From assembly GCA_030038215.1 (NCBI GenBank), contig JASHPI010000240.1, forward strand, positions 1 to 43,245: a DNA stretch of 43,245 nt, given 5' to 3'. Within the stretch, counting starts at the first letter, position 1, and each line of letters begins with the position of its first letter. Of this stretch, positions 18,179-26,709 are shown one piece after another. The position numbers and the translations under genes were made by a program. This DNA comes from Vulcanimicrobiota bacterium (GTDB lineage Bacteria; Vulcanimicrobiota; Vulcanimicrobiia; Vulcanimicrobiales; Vulcanimicrobiaceae). The notes beneath the pieces are model-generated. The model did not search any database. It was not told the origin of the DNA and saw only the letters and a list, made by a program, of their open reading frames with translations.

Positions 18179-19693
18179 ATGGCTGACAAGAAGCCCAATA
18201 TTTTGGTCTTGTGGGGCGACGACATCGGTATTTGGAACATCAGCAAGTTCAATAATGGAAGCATCGGATACCGGACTCCCAACATCGACCGGGTCGCCAA
18301 CGAGGGCGGCCTCTTTACCGACTACTATTCGCAGCAGAGCTGCACCGCCGGCCGCGCCTGCTTCATCACCGGGCAGAACCCGATTCGCACCGGCCTCACC
18401 AAGGTCGGCGTGCCCGGCGCCACCGTCGGCCTGCAGCCCGAAGATCCGACCATCGCCGACCTCTTGAAACCGCAAGGTTACGTCACCGGCCAGTTCGGCA
18501 AGAATCACCTTGGCGACCGCAACGAGTTTCTTCCGACCGTGCACGGCTTCGACGTCTTCTTCGGCAACCTGTATCATTTGAACGCCGAGGAAGAGCCTGA
18601 GCTGCCCGACTACCCGAAGATGCCGTGGTTCAAAGAACAGTTCGGACCGCGCGGCGTGCTCGACTGCGTCGCCACCAGCGCCGACGATGCAACCGTTGAC
18701 CCGCGCTGGGGCCGGGTCGGAAAACAGAAGATCACCGACACCGGCCCGCTCACCAAGAAGCGCATGGAGACCATCGACGAGGAGATTACGTCGCGCGCCA
18801 TCGCGTGGATGGAAGACCAGGTCAAGGCCGACAAACCATTCTTCCTCTGGTATAACTCGACGGCGATGCACTTGCGCACGCACGTTGCGGAGAAGAACCT
18901 CGGCAAGAGCGGTCAGGATCCGTACGGCGACCGGATGGTGGTGCATGACGAGCAGATCGGCATGATCCTCGACAAAGTCGACCAGCTCGGCATCGCGGAC
19001 AACACGATCGTGATGTACTCGACCGACAACGGCCCCGAGAACGATACCTGGCCTGACGCAGCCAACACGCCGTATCGCGGCCAGAAGGACTCCAACTGGG
19101 AAGGCGGCTGGCGCGTCCCGTGCTTTATCCGCTGGCCGGGCGTCATCAAAGCGGGCTCAGTCTATAACGACATCGTCTCCCACATCGACGCGTTCCCGAC
19201 GTTCTTGGCCGCCGCCGGCAACCCGGACGTCAAACAGCAGCTGCTCGACGGCTGCACGGTGGGCGACAAGAAGTTCAACGTGCATCTCGACGGCTTCAAC
19301 ATGATCGACTACTTCTCGGGGAAGACGAAGGCAAGCCCGAGGGATCACATCATGTACTTCAGCGACGACGGCGACGTCATCGCTCTGCGGGTCGGCGACT
19401 ACAAGTTCAACTTGGCCGTCCAACGGGCTAATCAATTGCAACAATGGGCCGAGCCGTTCGTGAAACTGCGGCTGCCCCACATCGTGAACCTGCGTCGAGA
19501 TCCGTTCGAACGAGCGGACTTCAACTCGAACACCTACTTTGATTGGATGATCGATCACGTTCCGCAGATGTACTTGATGCAGGCCGTCGTCGCCCAAGAA
19601 ATCGAGGGTTTCATCAAGTTCCCGCCGCGTCAAAAACCGGCCTCGTTCAATCTGGATTCGGTCCTCGCCCAGGTTCAAACGCCGCACGGCTGA
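18179..19693 (+). CDS. Arylsulfatase (sulfatase superfamily)
   Basis: KKPNILVLWGDDIG; TPNIDRVANEG; QQSCTAGRACFITGQNPIRTGL; YSTDNGPENDTWPDA; GGWRVPCFIRWPGVI. Confidence 0.93.
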   Translation: MADKKPNILVLWGDDIGIWNISKFNNGSIGYRTPNIDRVANEGGLFTDYYSQQSCTAGRACFITGQNPIRTGLTKVGVPGATVGLQPEDPTIADLLKPQGYVTGQFGKNHLGDRNEFLPTVHGFDVFFGNLYHLNAEEEPELPDYPKMPWFKEQFGPRGVLDCVATSADDATVDPRWGRVGKQKITDTGPLTKKRMETIDEEITSRAIAWMEDQVKADKPFFLWYNSTAMHLRTHVAEKNLGKSGQDPYGDRMVVHDEQIGMILDKVDQLGIADNTIVMYSTDNGPENDTWPDAANTPYRGQKDSNWEGGWRVPCFIRWPGVIKAGSVYNDIVSHIDAFPTFLAAAGNPDVKQQLLDGCTVGDKKFNVHLDGFNMIDYFSGKTKASPRDHIMYFSDDGDVIALRVGDYKFNLAVQRANQLQQWAEPFVKLRLPHIVNLRRDPFERADFNSNTYFDWMIDHVPQMYLMQAVVAQEIEGFIKFPPRQKPASFNLDSVLAQVQTPHG

Positions 19694-19733
19694 CACGTCG
19701 GAGTCCAAGGATCGAGCCGAAATCGGCAGATGG

Positions 19734-20936
19734 GTGGGTGACTTTTACGAAAGTCACCCTTACCCGCCGCCGGTCGACGATCTCGATGCATACCGCGCCG
19801 GTTGGGATGACGGGCGCCGGCGTGCCGACTCGCACCTCTTCTGGCCCGCGCAACCGTTCCGCGACGACCGCAGCGTATTGGTCGCGGGTTGCGGCACGGC
19901 GCAGGCTGCGCGCTATGCGTTGCGCTGGCCGCACGCCCGCCTGGTCGGCATCGACGTTAGTGCCACCAGCATTGCCTGCACGCTCGAGCTGAAACACAAA
20001 TACGCCCTCGACAATCTCGAGGTACGTCAACTCGCCGTCGAGCGTGTCGATGAGCTTGGAGAGACCTTCGAGCACGTGGTCTGCACCGGCGTCCTCCACC
20101 ATCTGGCCGATCCGGGCGCCGGCTTGCGGGCGTTGCGCGACGTGCTCGCGCCCGCCGGCGCGATGCACCTGATGGTCTACGCACCCTACGGCCGCGCGGG
20201 CGTCTACATGCTTCAGGACTACTGCCGGCGTCTGGGCATCGGCTGGACGGATGCCGAGATACGCGACCTAGCCGCCACGTTGAAGGCACTCCCGCCAGAC
20301 CATCCGATCGCGCCCCTCTTGCGCGCTTCGCCCGATTTTTCAAACCGCGCGGGATTGGCCGATGCGCTCCTCCATCCGAACGATCGCTCGTACTCAGTTC
20401 CGGAGCTATTGCAGTTCATCGATGATGCAGGCTTGCGTTTCGGGCGTTGGATCCGGCAGGCGCCCTATCTGCCCTGCTGCGGCGCGGTCGCGTCGACGCC
20501 GCATCGCGATTTACTCGCCACGCTGCGGCCCGAAGCTCAGTATGCGGCGATGGAGCTCTTTCGGGGGACGATGGTGCGGCATGCCGTCGTTGCACATCGA
20601 AAGGATTCGCAGCCATCGGAGGCGCGGGTAAGCTTCGAGGGCGACGCCTGGCTCGATTACGTGCCGATACGCCTGCCCGACACGATTGCCGTGCGCGATG
20701 GGCTACCGCCGGGAGCGACCGCGGTGCTCATCAATCGCAATCACACCTACACCGATTTGTATCTGCCGATCGACGCGGCGCGGGAGCGGCTGCTCAATGC
20801 GATCAACGCGGAGCGCGCGATCGCGCAGATCGGCGCGACGGATCGAGAGTTCGCGCGCGCGTTTTTCGAGCAGCTCTGGCGCTGGGATCAGATCGTGTTC
20901 GACATCAGCGACCAGATCCAACCCACCGCTGCCTGA
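19734..20936 (+). CDS. Class I SAM-dependent methyltransferase
   Basis: [87 protein letters not shown]. Confidence 0.88.
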   Translation: MGDFYESHPYPPPVDDLDAYRAGWDDGRRRADSHLFWPAQPFRDDRSVLVAGCGTAQAARYALRWPHARLVGIDVSATSIACTLELKHKYALDNLEVRQLAVERVDELGETFEHVVCTGVLHHLADPGAGLRALRDVLAPAGAMHLMVYAPYGRAGVYMLQDYCRRLGIGWTDAEIRDLAATLKALPPDHPIAPLLRASPDFSNRAGLADALLHPNDRSYSVPELLQFIDDAGLRFGRWIRQAPYLPCCGAVASTPHRDLLATLRPEAQYAAMELFRGTMVRHAVVAHRKDSQPSEARVSFEGDAWLDYVPIRLPDTIAVRDGLPPGATAVLINRNHTYTDLYLPIDAARERLLNAINAERAIAQIGATDREFARAFFEQLWRWDQIVFDISDQIQPTAA

Positions 20937-22327
20937 AGTTCGGCGAAGAGCTGCGTTCCGGCACGATCGGCGCCTTGAGCAGTCCATGGCGACGAGGTCG
21001 GGTGCGGTGACCACGTCGGCGACGCGGTCGGGTAGGGCGATGACGTCGGCGAGGCGGTCGGGTACGGCGATGACGTCGGCGAGGCCGTTGGGTACGGTGA
21101 TGAGGTTGGCGACGCGGTCGGATACGGCGATGAAGTCGGCGACGCGGTCGGGTGCGGTGACGAGGTTGGCGACGCCGTCGGTCGCGGCGATGCGGTCGGC
21201 GACGCGGTCGGGTGCGGCGACGTCGTCGGCGACGCCGTCGGTTGCGGCGATGACGTCGGCGAGGCGGTGGGGTGCGGCGACGACGTCGGCGATGGGCTTG
21301 GGCTTGGCGACGACGTCGGGTGCGCGGTTGGCGTCGTCGTCGGTACCGGCGTCGGGGTCGGCGTCGGTTTCGACGTCGGCGTTGGCGTCGGGTGCGGCGT
21401 CGGCGTTGGCGTCGGATGCGTCGTCGGAGTCGACGTCGGATGCGGTGTCGGCGTCGGCGTCTGCCATGGCGTCGGCGTTGGTTTCGGTGTCGACGTCGGA
21501 TGCGGTGTCGGCGTTGGCGTATGCCAGGGCGTTGGCGTTGGCCTTGGGGTCGGCGAATCGTGCGGCGTCGGTGTCGGATGCGGCGTTATCGACGGTCTCG
21601 GAGTCGGATGGTGCGGCGGGTGCGGCGGTTTATCTCCATGGCCCGGGCCGAATCCGCAATAGGGTTTCTGTGCCACTAGGTCGGCGAGAACACATGCCCC
21701 GATGATGTAGATCGGGATCGCATACTGATGCCAGAAGCTGGTGTTCGGCGCAGGCGTCGGGGGCGGCGGGCTCGGCGCCGGCGTTAGATCGCCGTCGCCC
21801 ATTCCGCCCGGCGTTGGCGCCGGCGGCGGCGGAGGAGCATGATGCGGCGGCGGGGGTGGCGGCGGCGGGATTCGCGAGCGGACGATCGAGACGTTTCCGC
21901 AGGCGTTGGGAATGTAAAAGATCGTCCGCGTGCGGCCGTGCGAGTAGGCGAGAATCCAGCCGTGCTGATTGGCCGGAATGACGGCGTTGTGAATGGCGTA
22001 GAACCCGTGCGGGCCCTTGCTGGTCGTTGCGTCGAGGTGCCTGGGGATCACGCCGTACTCGAATAGCCGTTGATAGTCCAGCAGGGCATCTGTCAGGGCA
22101 TCGGTCTCGCCGGCTGTTAGATCGAGCGTCTTCGCGGCGGCCAGCAGCTCCTTGGAGTGGGCGCGCAACTGTGCGCTCGAGGCGACGCTTCCCACGACCG
22201 GCGCTACGCCGAGCCGGTGGATGACGTACGGTTCCGACGTATCGGCTTGCGCGCCAACGGAAGCCTGCGACGCGAGAAGCGTCACGGCAATAAGGCCGCA
22301 GAACAAGCTCTTTGCAGAGACTCGCAA
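20888..22327 (-). CDS. Secreted protein with long C-terminal Pro/Thr/Ser repeat tract
   Basis: Signal peptide [28 protein letters not shown]; unique N-terminal domain (about 160 aa); PPPPP linker; membrane-like [21 protein letters not shown]; then [10 protein letters not shown] and [11 protein letters not shown] repeats. Confidence 0.75.
   Translation of the reverse strand: MRVSAKSLFCGLIAVTLLASQASVGAQADTSEPYVIHRLGVAPVVGSVASSAQLRAHSKELLAAAKTLDLTAGETDALTDALLDYQRLFEYGVIPRHLDATTSKGPHGFYAIHNAVIPANQHGWILAYSHGRTRTIFYIPNACGNVSIVRSRIPPPPPPPPHHAPPPPPAPTPGGMGDGDLTPAPSPPPPTPAPNTSFWHQYAIPIYIIGACVLADLVAQKPYCGFGPGHGDKPPHPPHHPTPRPSITPHPTPTPHDSPTPRPTPTPWHTPTPTPHPTSTPKPTPTPWQTPTPTPHPTSTPTTHPTPTPTPHPTPTPTSKPTPTPTPVPTTTPTAHPTSSPSPSPSPTSSPHPTASPTSSPQPTASPTTSPHPTASPTASPRPTASPTSSPHPTASPTSSPYPTASPTSSPYPTASPTSSPYPTASPTSSPYPTASPTWSPHPTSSPWTAQGADRAGTQLFAELQAAVGWIWSLMSNTI
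20990..21300. repeat. Approximately 30-bp coding tandem repeat (10-aa [10 protein letters not shown] units on the minus strand)
   Basis: Repeated plus-strand units like ggcgatgacgtcggcgaggcggtcgggtac, with codon-level variants. Confidence 0.85.
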
Positions 22328-22583
22328 CGTACATCCCTCTTATAGACGAGAGCGTGCTGCGGTGCACGGCGATATAACAGCTCGTATAAAACCGCCATGC
22401 GGAGCAGCACTACCGATTGTACGTTTTGGATCGCGCCAAGAGCAGTGCGGGAGGACCCATCGGCCCAGACGCCGCGGTCGGTCAAATTAGGACCAACGGC
22501 CTCATTAAGGAAGCGCCGGGCCGTCCTCACCGAACGCTAACGCCACCGCACAGGAGGCTTTCGCGCCCGGGGCCAACCGCTCT

Positions 22584-22937
22584 GTGGTGCGTCTTCTTCC
22601 GGCCATGGCGATCGTTCTCGGTCTCGCCGCATGTACTCACAATGACTACATGCCGAATGTCGTTCAGATAACACCGAGTGGCACCCCGTCGGCCCCGGCT
22701 CCCGTTTCGATCCAGAAGTCGTTCACCCTGATCGCCGTCGAAGACGGCTACACGGGCCAGTTCACCGCGCAGACGATCGTCGGAAAATGCTGGGTTGTTC
22801 AGTCGCCGATCACGACCAGCGGAGCATGGATTGTCGTTCCTCAAGGTGCGACGTGCAGCAGCGATCGGGACGTAGAGCAGATCCAAGTCAAGGATACCGA
22901 GAACCACTCGGCCGTTACGTACATTCGCTCGGAATAG
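22584..22937 (+). CDS. Small lipoprotein
   Basis: VRLLPAMAIVLGLAACTHNDYMP: signal peptide with lipobox LAAC. Confidence 0.6.
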   Translation: MVRLLPAMAIVLGLAACTHNDYMPNVVQITPSGTPSAPAPVSIQKSFTLIAVEDGYTGQFTAQTIVGKCWVVQSPITTSGAWIVVPQGATCSSDRDVEQIQVKDTENHSAVTYIRSE

Positions 22938-23126
22938 ATCCGCCGCTTGCCGCTGCGCGCCATCCGTTGTGAACGAGCTTCACCTCAAACACAACGGGTT
23001 GTTGCCGCTAAATTGCGCTCAAATTTTAAGAGCTCGTGGTTATTGACTTTCGAAAGATCGAGGTTCAATATGTGTTGGCCGGGTCAGGGAAAGAACAGCA
23101 TCCTCATATGGAGAGAGGCCATCACT

Positions 23127-23474
23127 ATGTCAGCTCGTGAGTTAGAAGTCACTTCGATTATTGGTTTGTGGCTAGCGATCCACGGCGGCGATCCGCCGGA
23201 AACGCAAGAAGAAGTCGCTACGATCGCCGGCCAAATCATCGCAAACCTTGCGGCCGTCGCTTTCAGTCAAGGCAGCGAGGTTTCGGCCGACGCGGTCACG
23301 TCGCGCCTTCGCCAGTTGAACGTTCAGGTAAAGCAGGGCGGAAACGGCGGCGCCTCGGGCGTTAAGCCGGACGCGAGGATCATTCACTCCGGCGGCTACA
23401 ACGAGATCGTCTGGCCCGGCGCGCCCGGAGGACCGCCGATCGTCGTAAAAGTCCCGGTCGCAACGTTAGCTTAG
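23127..23474 (+). CDS. Hypothetical protein (115 aa)
   Basis: ATG at 23127 preceded by GGAGAGAGG; MSARELEVTSIIGLWLAIHGGDPPETQEEVATIAGQIIANLAAVAF. Confidence 0.6.
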   Translation: MSARELEVTSIIGLWLAIHGGDPPETQEEVATIAGQIIANLAAVAFSQGSEVSADAVTSRLRQLNVQVKQGGNGGASGVKPDARIIHSGGYNEIVWPGAPGGPPIVVKVPVATLA

Positions 23475-24010
23475 ACATCGGCGCAACGCGGGGGGACAAT
23501 TCCCCTCGCGTTGCGCGCGAGAAACAGCACCGGCTGCTCGTTATAAACGCCCTGCTCGAGCACTTCGTAGCCGCATTTCTCTACGACGCGCAGCGAAGCC
23601 GCATTCTGTGGCGTCACGAGGCAGACGGTGGCCGGGTGCGGCAGGTAAGCATCGGCCCAGGCTAGCGCAGCACGCACCGCCTCGGTGGCATAGCCTTTTC
23701 CGTGAAAGCGCGACGCTAGCGCGAAGCCCAACTCCGGCTTGCCTCGCATCGATGCCGCGATCTCGCGTCTGAAATCCATGAAGCCGACCTCTCCGACGAA
23801 ATTGCCCGAGGCCTTCTCCTCGATCGCCCAGTATCCGAAGCCCATGAGCGCCCAGTGCCCGAGGTACGAGAGCAGTCTCATCCAAGTCTGCTGTTCGGTC
23901 GACGCGCGCCCGCTGATGAATTTGGTTACGTTGGGATCGGACCACATCGCGACGCAATCCGACAGATCGTCGAGGCGGTGCCTGCGCAGACGCAGGTGCG
24001 GCGTTTCGAT
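23471..24010 (-). CDS. GNAT-family N-acetyltransferase (RimJ/RimL-like)
   Basis: IETPHLRLRRHRLDDLSDCVAMWSDPNVTKFI...GNFVGEVGFMDF...ELGFALASRFHGKGYATEAVRAALAWA...NAASLRVVEKCGYE. Start codon unclear. Confidence 0.82.
   Translation of the reverse strand: METPHLRLRRHRLDDLSDCVAMWSDPNVTKFISGRASTEQQTWMRLLSYLGHWALMGFGYWAIEEKASGNFVGEVGFMDFRREIAASMRGKPELGFALASRFHGKGYATEAVRAALAWADAYLPHPATVCLVTPQNAASLRVVEKCGYEVLEQGVYNEQPVLFLARNARGIVPPRCADV
23481..23516. terminator. Strong hairpin at a convergent gene junction, possible bidirectional terminator
   Basis: GCGCAACGCG-GGGG ... CCCC-T-CGCGTTGCGC: 10 bp + 4 bp stem with a single bulge. It lies inside the 3' end of the GNAT CDS, just after the + gene stop. Confidence 0.55.
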
Positions 24011-24012
24011 GT

Positions 24013-24201
24013 TTACTCTGCCAGCGGATGGCCGGGAGGGAGCAGCGCGCGCAAAGCATCGAGATACGGGTTGCGATCCAGCGCTTTTATCGCGTCGTCG
24101 ATAATGCGCCTTTGTTCGGGCGTCAGACTCATCATGAGCTCGACGTCCCACTGCATTCCCTTCAAGCGCTCTACGAGCCGCTGCTTTTCAAAATTCTCCA
24201 C
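24013..24201 (-). CDS. Small hypothetical protein (62 aa) immediately upstream of the GNAT gene
   Basis: MENFEKQRLVERLKGMQWDVELMMSLTPEQRRIIDDAIKALDRNPYLDALRALLPPGHPLAE; abuts the GNAT homology start. Confidence 0.5.
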   Translation of the reverse strand: MENFEKQRLVERLKGMQWDVELMMSLTPEQRRIIDDAIKALDRNPYLDALRALLPPGHPLAE

Positions 24202-24414
24202 ATGTCACACCCCCTTTTGCGAACATCGCGATGTTCTTTAGCGCAAACCATACCCCATTTTGGCGCGCGCAGCAACCTTTGAGTCGGATTTTCTTAGCAG
24301 ATTCTCTTCTTCCAATAGTATGGGCTAGCTCGCAACGGAGTCTCGCTTTAGCGGACGATGACCTAGCTTGCTCCGGATGACTGGCGCGCCGCGCCGTCGA
24401 ATCCGTTCTCCAAG

Positions 24415-25926
24415 TTGCGCCTTCTCTTTTTGCTCTGCGTCACTCTGGCTGGAATCGTCGCTTGCGTCGCACGGTCCGCCTACAACTCGCCGGATGGATT
24501 TCTACCGGCCGCTCCGCTCGATTCTGCCGCGACGAAGAGCCCTATCAAGCACGTGATCGTCGTAATTCAAGAGAATCGCAGCTTCGACAACTTCTTCGCG
24601 ACGTTTCCGGGCGCCGACGGAACCACGACCGGCAAGGCGAAGGCGATGCCCGCATTGGTCGCTCAGGCTTGCGCGTCCGAGCACCCTCCGCAGCGCGTCA
24701 TCACCAAGCCGACCTCGATCCCGCTGACGAAGGTCTCGCTCGTTGGCGCTGGATTTCCCGGGAACTTCATGGAGGACACGGATCTCGATCACATTCACAC
24801 CGGCTTCGATCGGGACTGGAACCACGGCGAGATGGACGGCTGGGATGCGGCCTTCAACAACCCCGACGGTACGGGTACGCCGGTCTGCACCTATCCGTAT
24901 CAATACGTCGACCCGGCGCAGATCCAGCCGTACTGGGACATGGCCAAGCAGTACGTGCTGGCCGATCACGTCTTTCAGACGCAAGGCAGCGGCAGCTTTA
25001 CCGCGCATCAGGACTTGATCGCAGGCGGCACCCAGATCACTGCCGACGAAGCGGTGATCGATAACCCGACCGGCTTTCCGTGGGGCTGCGACGCACACCC
25101 GCCGGATCACAAGCAGCACGTCCCCGGATCGGTCACGGCCGTCATCAAGCGCGGCAGTAACAGGGTCTATCCTTACGGTGGACCGTTTCCGTGCTTGAAG
25201 TATGCGACGCTGCGGGATCTGCTCGATGCCAAGAAGGTCTCCTGGAAATTCTATGCCGTCGCGGTTCAAAAATGGAATGGCCCCCAAGACGGTGCCACCG
25301 GCGGCATCTGGAGCGCATTCGATGCAATCAAGGCGGTCCGCTACAGCACTCAGTGGGAAGCCAGGGTAACGCACACGCCGCTGCATATTTTTACCGACAT
25401 CTCGGAGAACCAATTGCCGGCGGTCTCCTGGATCACGCCCGACGGCGCCAACTCCGACCACGGGGCCGAGTGCAAGAAAGGCGTGCAACCTTGTCAGCCC
25501 ACCGATACCGGACCGTCGTGGGTCGCATCGATCGTCAATGCGGTCGGCAAGAGCCGGTATTGGCGCTCGACCGCGATCGTGATCCTGTGGGACGACTGGG
25601 GCGGTTACTACGACCACGTTCCGCCGCCCAGGCCGCGTGACTGGGAGGGCGGCCCCGGCTTCCGCGTCCCGTTACTGATTGTCTCCCCGTACGTGAAACC
25701 GCACGTCGATCACACCGTCTACTTTACCGGCGGCAGCATCCTACGGTTCATTGAAGAGAACTGGGACCTGGGATCGCTCGGCACCAGCGACGCCCATTCG
25801 GCGAGTCTCCGCAACGCCTTCGATTTCAGCATGCGCCCACGCAAGTTTAACGAGATTCCGGCTAAGTATTCGCGTACATTTTTCCTGAACCAGACCCCTT
25901 CGGGCGTTCCGCCGGACACCGAATAG
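24415..25926 (+). CDS. Phosphoesterase family protein (AcpA/phospholipase C superfamily), copy 3
   Basis: IKHVIVVIQENRSFDNFFATFPGADGTTTG; VILWDDWGGYYDHVPPPRPRDWEGGPGFRVPLLIVSPYVK; N-terminal lipobox-like IVAC. Confidence 0.9.
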   Translation: MRLLFLLCVTLAGIVACVARSAYNSPDGFLPAAPLDSAATKSPIKHVIVVIQENRSFDNFFATFPGADGTTTGKAKAMPALVAQACASEHPPQRVITKPTSIPLTKVSLVGAGFPGNFMEDTDLDHIHTGFDRDWNHGEMDGWDAAFNNPDGTGTPVCTYPYQYVDPAQIQPYWDMAKQYVLADHVFQTQGSGSFTAHQDLIAGGTQITADEAVIDNPTGFPWGCDAHPPDHKQHVPGSVTAVIKRGSNRVYPYGGPFPCLKYATLRDLLDAKKVSWKFYAVAVQKWNGPQDGATGGIWSAFDAIKAVRYSTQWEARVTHTPLHIFTDISENQLPAVSWITPDGANSDHGAECKKGVQPCQPTDTGPSWVASIVNAVGKSRYWRSTAIVILWDDWGGYYDHVPPPRPRDWEGGPGFRVPLLIVSPYVKPHVDHTVYFTGGSILRFIEENWDLGSLGTSDAHSASLRNAFDFSMRPRKFNEIPAKYSRTFFLNQTPSGVPPDTE

Positions 25927-25929
25927 CGA

Positions 25930-26664
25930 TCAGCTTACCTCGGCTACCATCCACGCCGCTCCGGCGATCAGAACGGTCAGAGCAAACTCGGACCAATTCA
26001 GGTGCGCTTCGGGGTGAACGATCAGGCGCGGTACCCAAACCAACGCACCGAAAATCACAAGCATCGCCGTCATCAGACCGGCCGCAAGCCGTGCCTGACG
26101 ATTGATGAGCATAGCGACGGCCGCCAACCCTAATGCGATCGTAGTAAACAGCGCCCAGAAGGTCTGACCCGGTGGAATCCACGCCGGAACCAAGTCTGCC
26201 GTGGCGTGAAAGTAGATGATCTGCGCCACCGTGAACGAGACCGTGCTGAGGGCGAGTCCGAGACCAGCGCCTCGCCCGAGCGCCGCCGCCCGTGCCGCAT
26301 TTGCATCGTTTGCCGCGTACACCGCGATCGCCCCGCTCAGCAAGGCGAACTGCTCGAAGAAGCTGTCGTATTCATCAAAGGTTGCCGGCGAGGCGGCCAC
26401 GCCGGCCAGGCAGACCAGCGAGAACAGCCCGTAAACGATTCCGAGCACGATCGACGCCGCGCGCGCGGTGCGCGGGAATGGCAACCCAAGACCGCCGGCA
26501 ATTTGAGCGATCATGAGGCACCCGCCGGCGATCGTGCCCGACGGCAGCTTCCAGATTCGGCCCAGGTTCTGCCACGTCTGGACATCGTGCCACAGCAGCG
26601 CGATGACGCCGAAGAGCACCGCTGACGCGCCAAAGAAGATGCGGCCGTACAGCGCGGTTTTCAT
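25930..26664 (-). CDS. Polytopic membrane protein (DoxX-like)
   Basis: MKTALYGRIFFGASAVLFGVIALLWHDVQTWQNLGRIWKLPSGTIAGGCLMIAQIAGGLGL; several hydrophobic segments. Confidence 0.65.
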   Translation of the reverse strand: MKTALYGRIFFGASAVLFGVIALLWHDVQTWQNLGRIWKLPSGTIAGGCLMIAQIAGGLGLPFPRTARAASIVLGIVYGLFSLVCLAGVAASPATFDEYDSFFEQFALLSGAIAVYAANDANAARAAALGRGAGLGLALSTVSFTVAQIIYFHATADLVPAWIPPGQTFWALFTTIALGLAAVAMLINRQARLAAGLMTAMLVIFGALVWVPRLIVHPEAHLNWSEFALTVLIAGAAWMVAEVS

Positions 26665-26709
26665 GCCAAACGCAACGCCCGGACGCCGCCTCTTGTGACT
26701 GCGCCGCTG

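Noticed and set aside
18179-19693. Arylsulfatase as inactive because of the missing Pro in CxPxR
   Set aside because: CxAxR is a recognised functional variant, so inactivity is not supported.
20686-21705. Large plus-strand ORFs over the repeat tract (20686..21705, 21267..21662 Gly/Val-rich, 21272..21679 Arg-rich)
   Set aside because: Shadows of the 30-bp/PT repeat: a period divisible by 3 in GC-rich DNA opens all frames. The minus-strand frame has a signal peptide and a non-repetitive domain.
24502-25617. 371-aa minus-strand ORF antisense to phosphoesterase copy 3
   Set aside because: Typical GC-rich mirror ORF; the phosphoesterase motifs are unambiguous on the plus strand.
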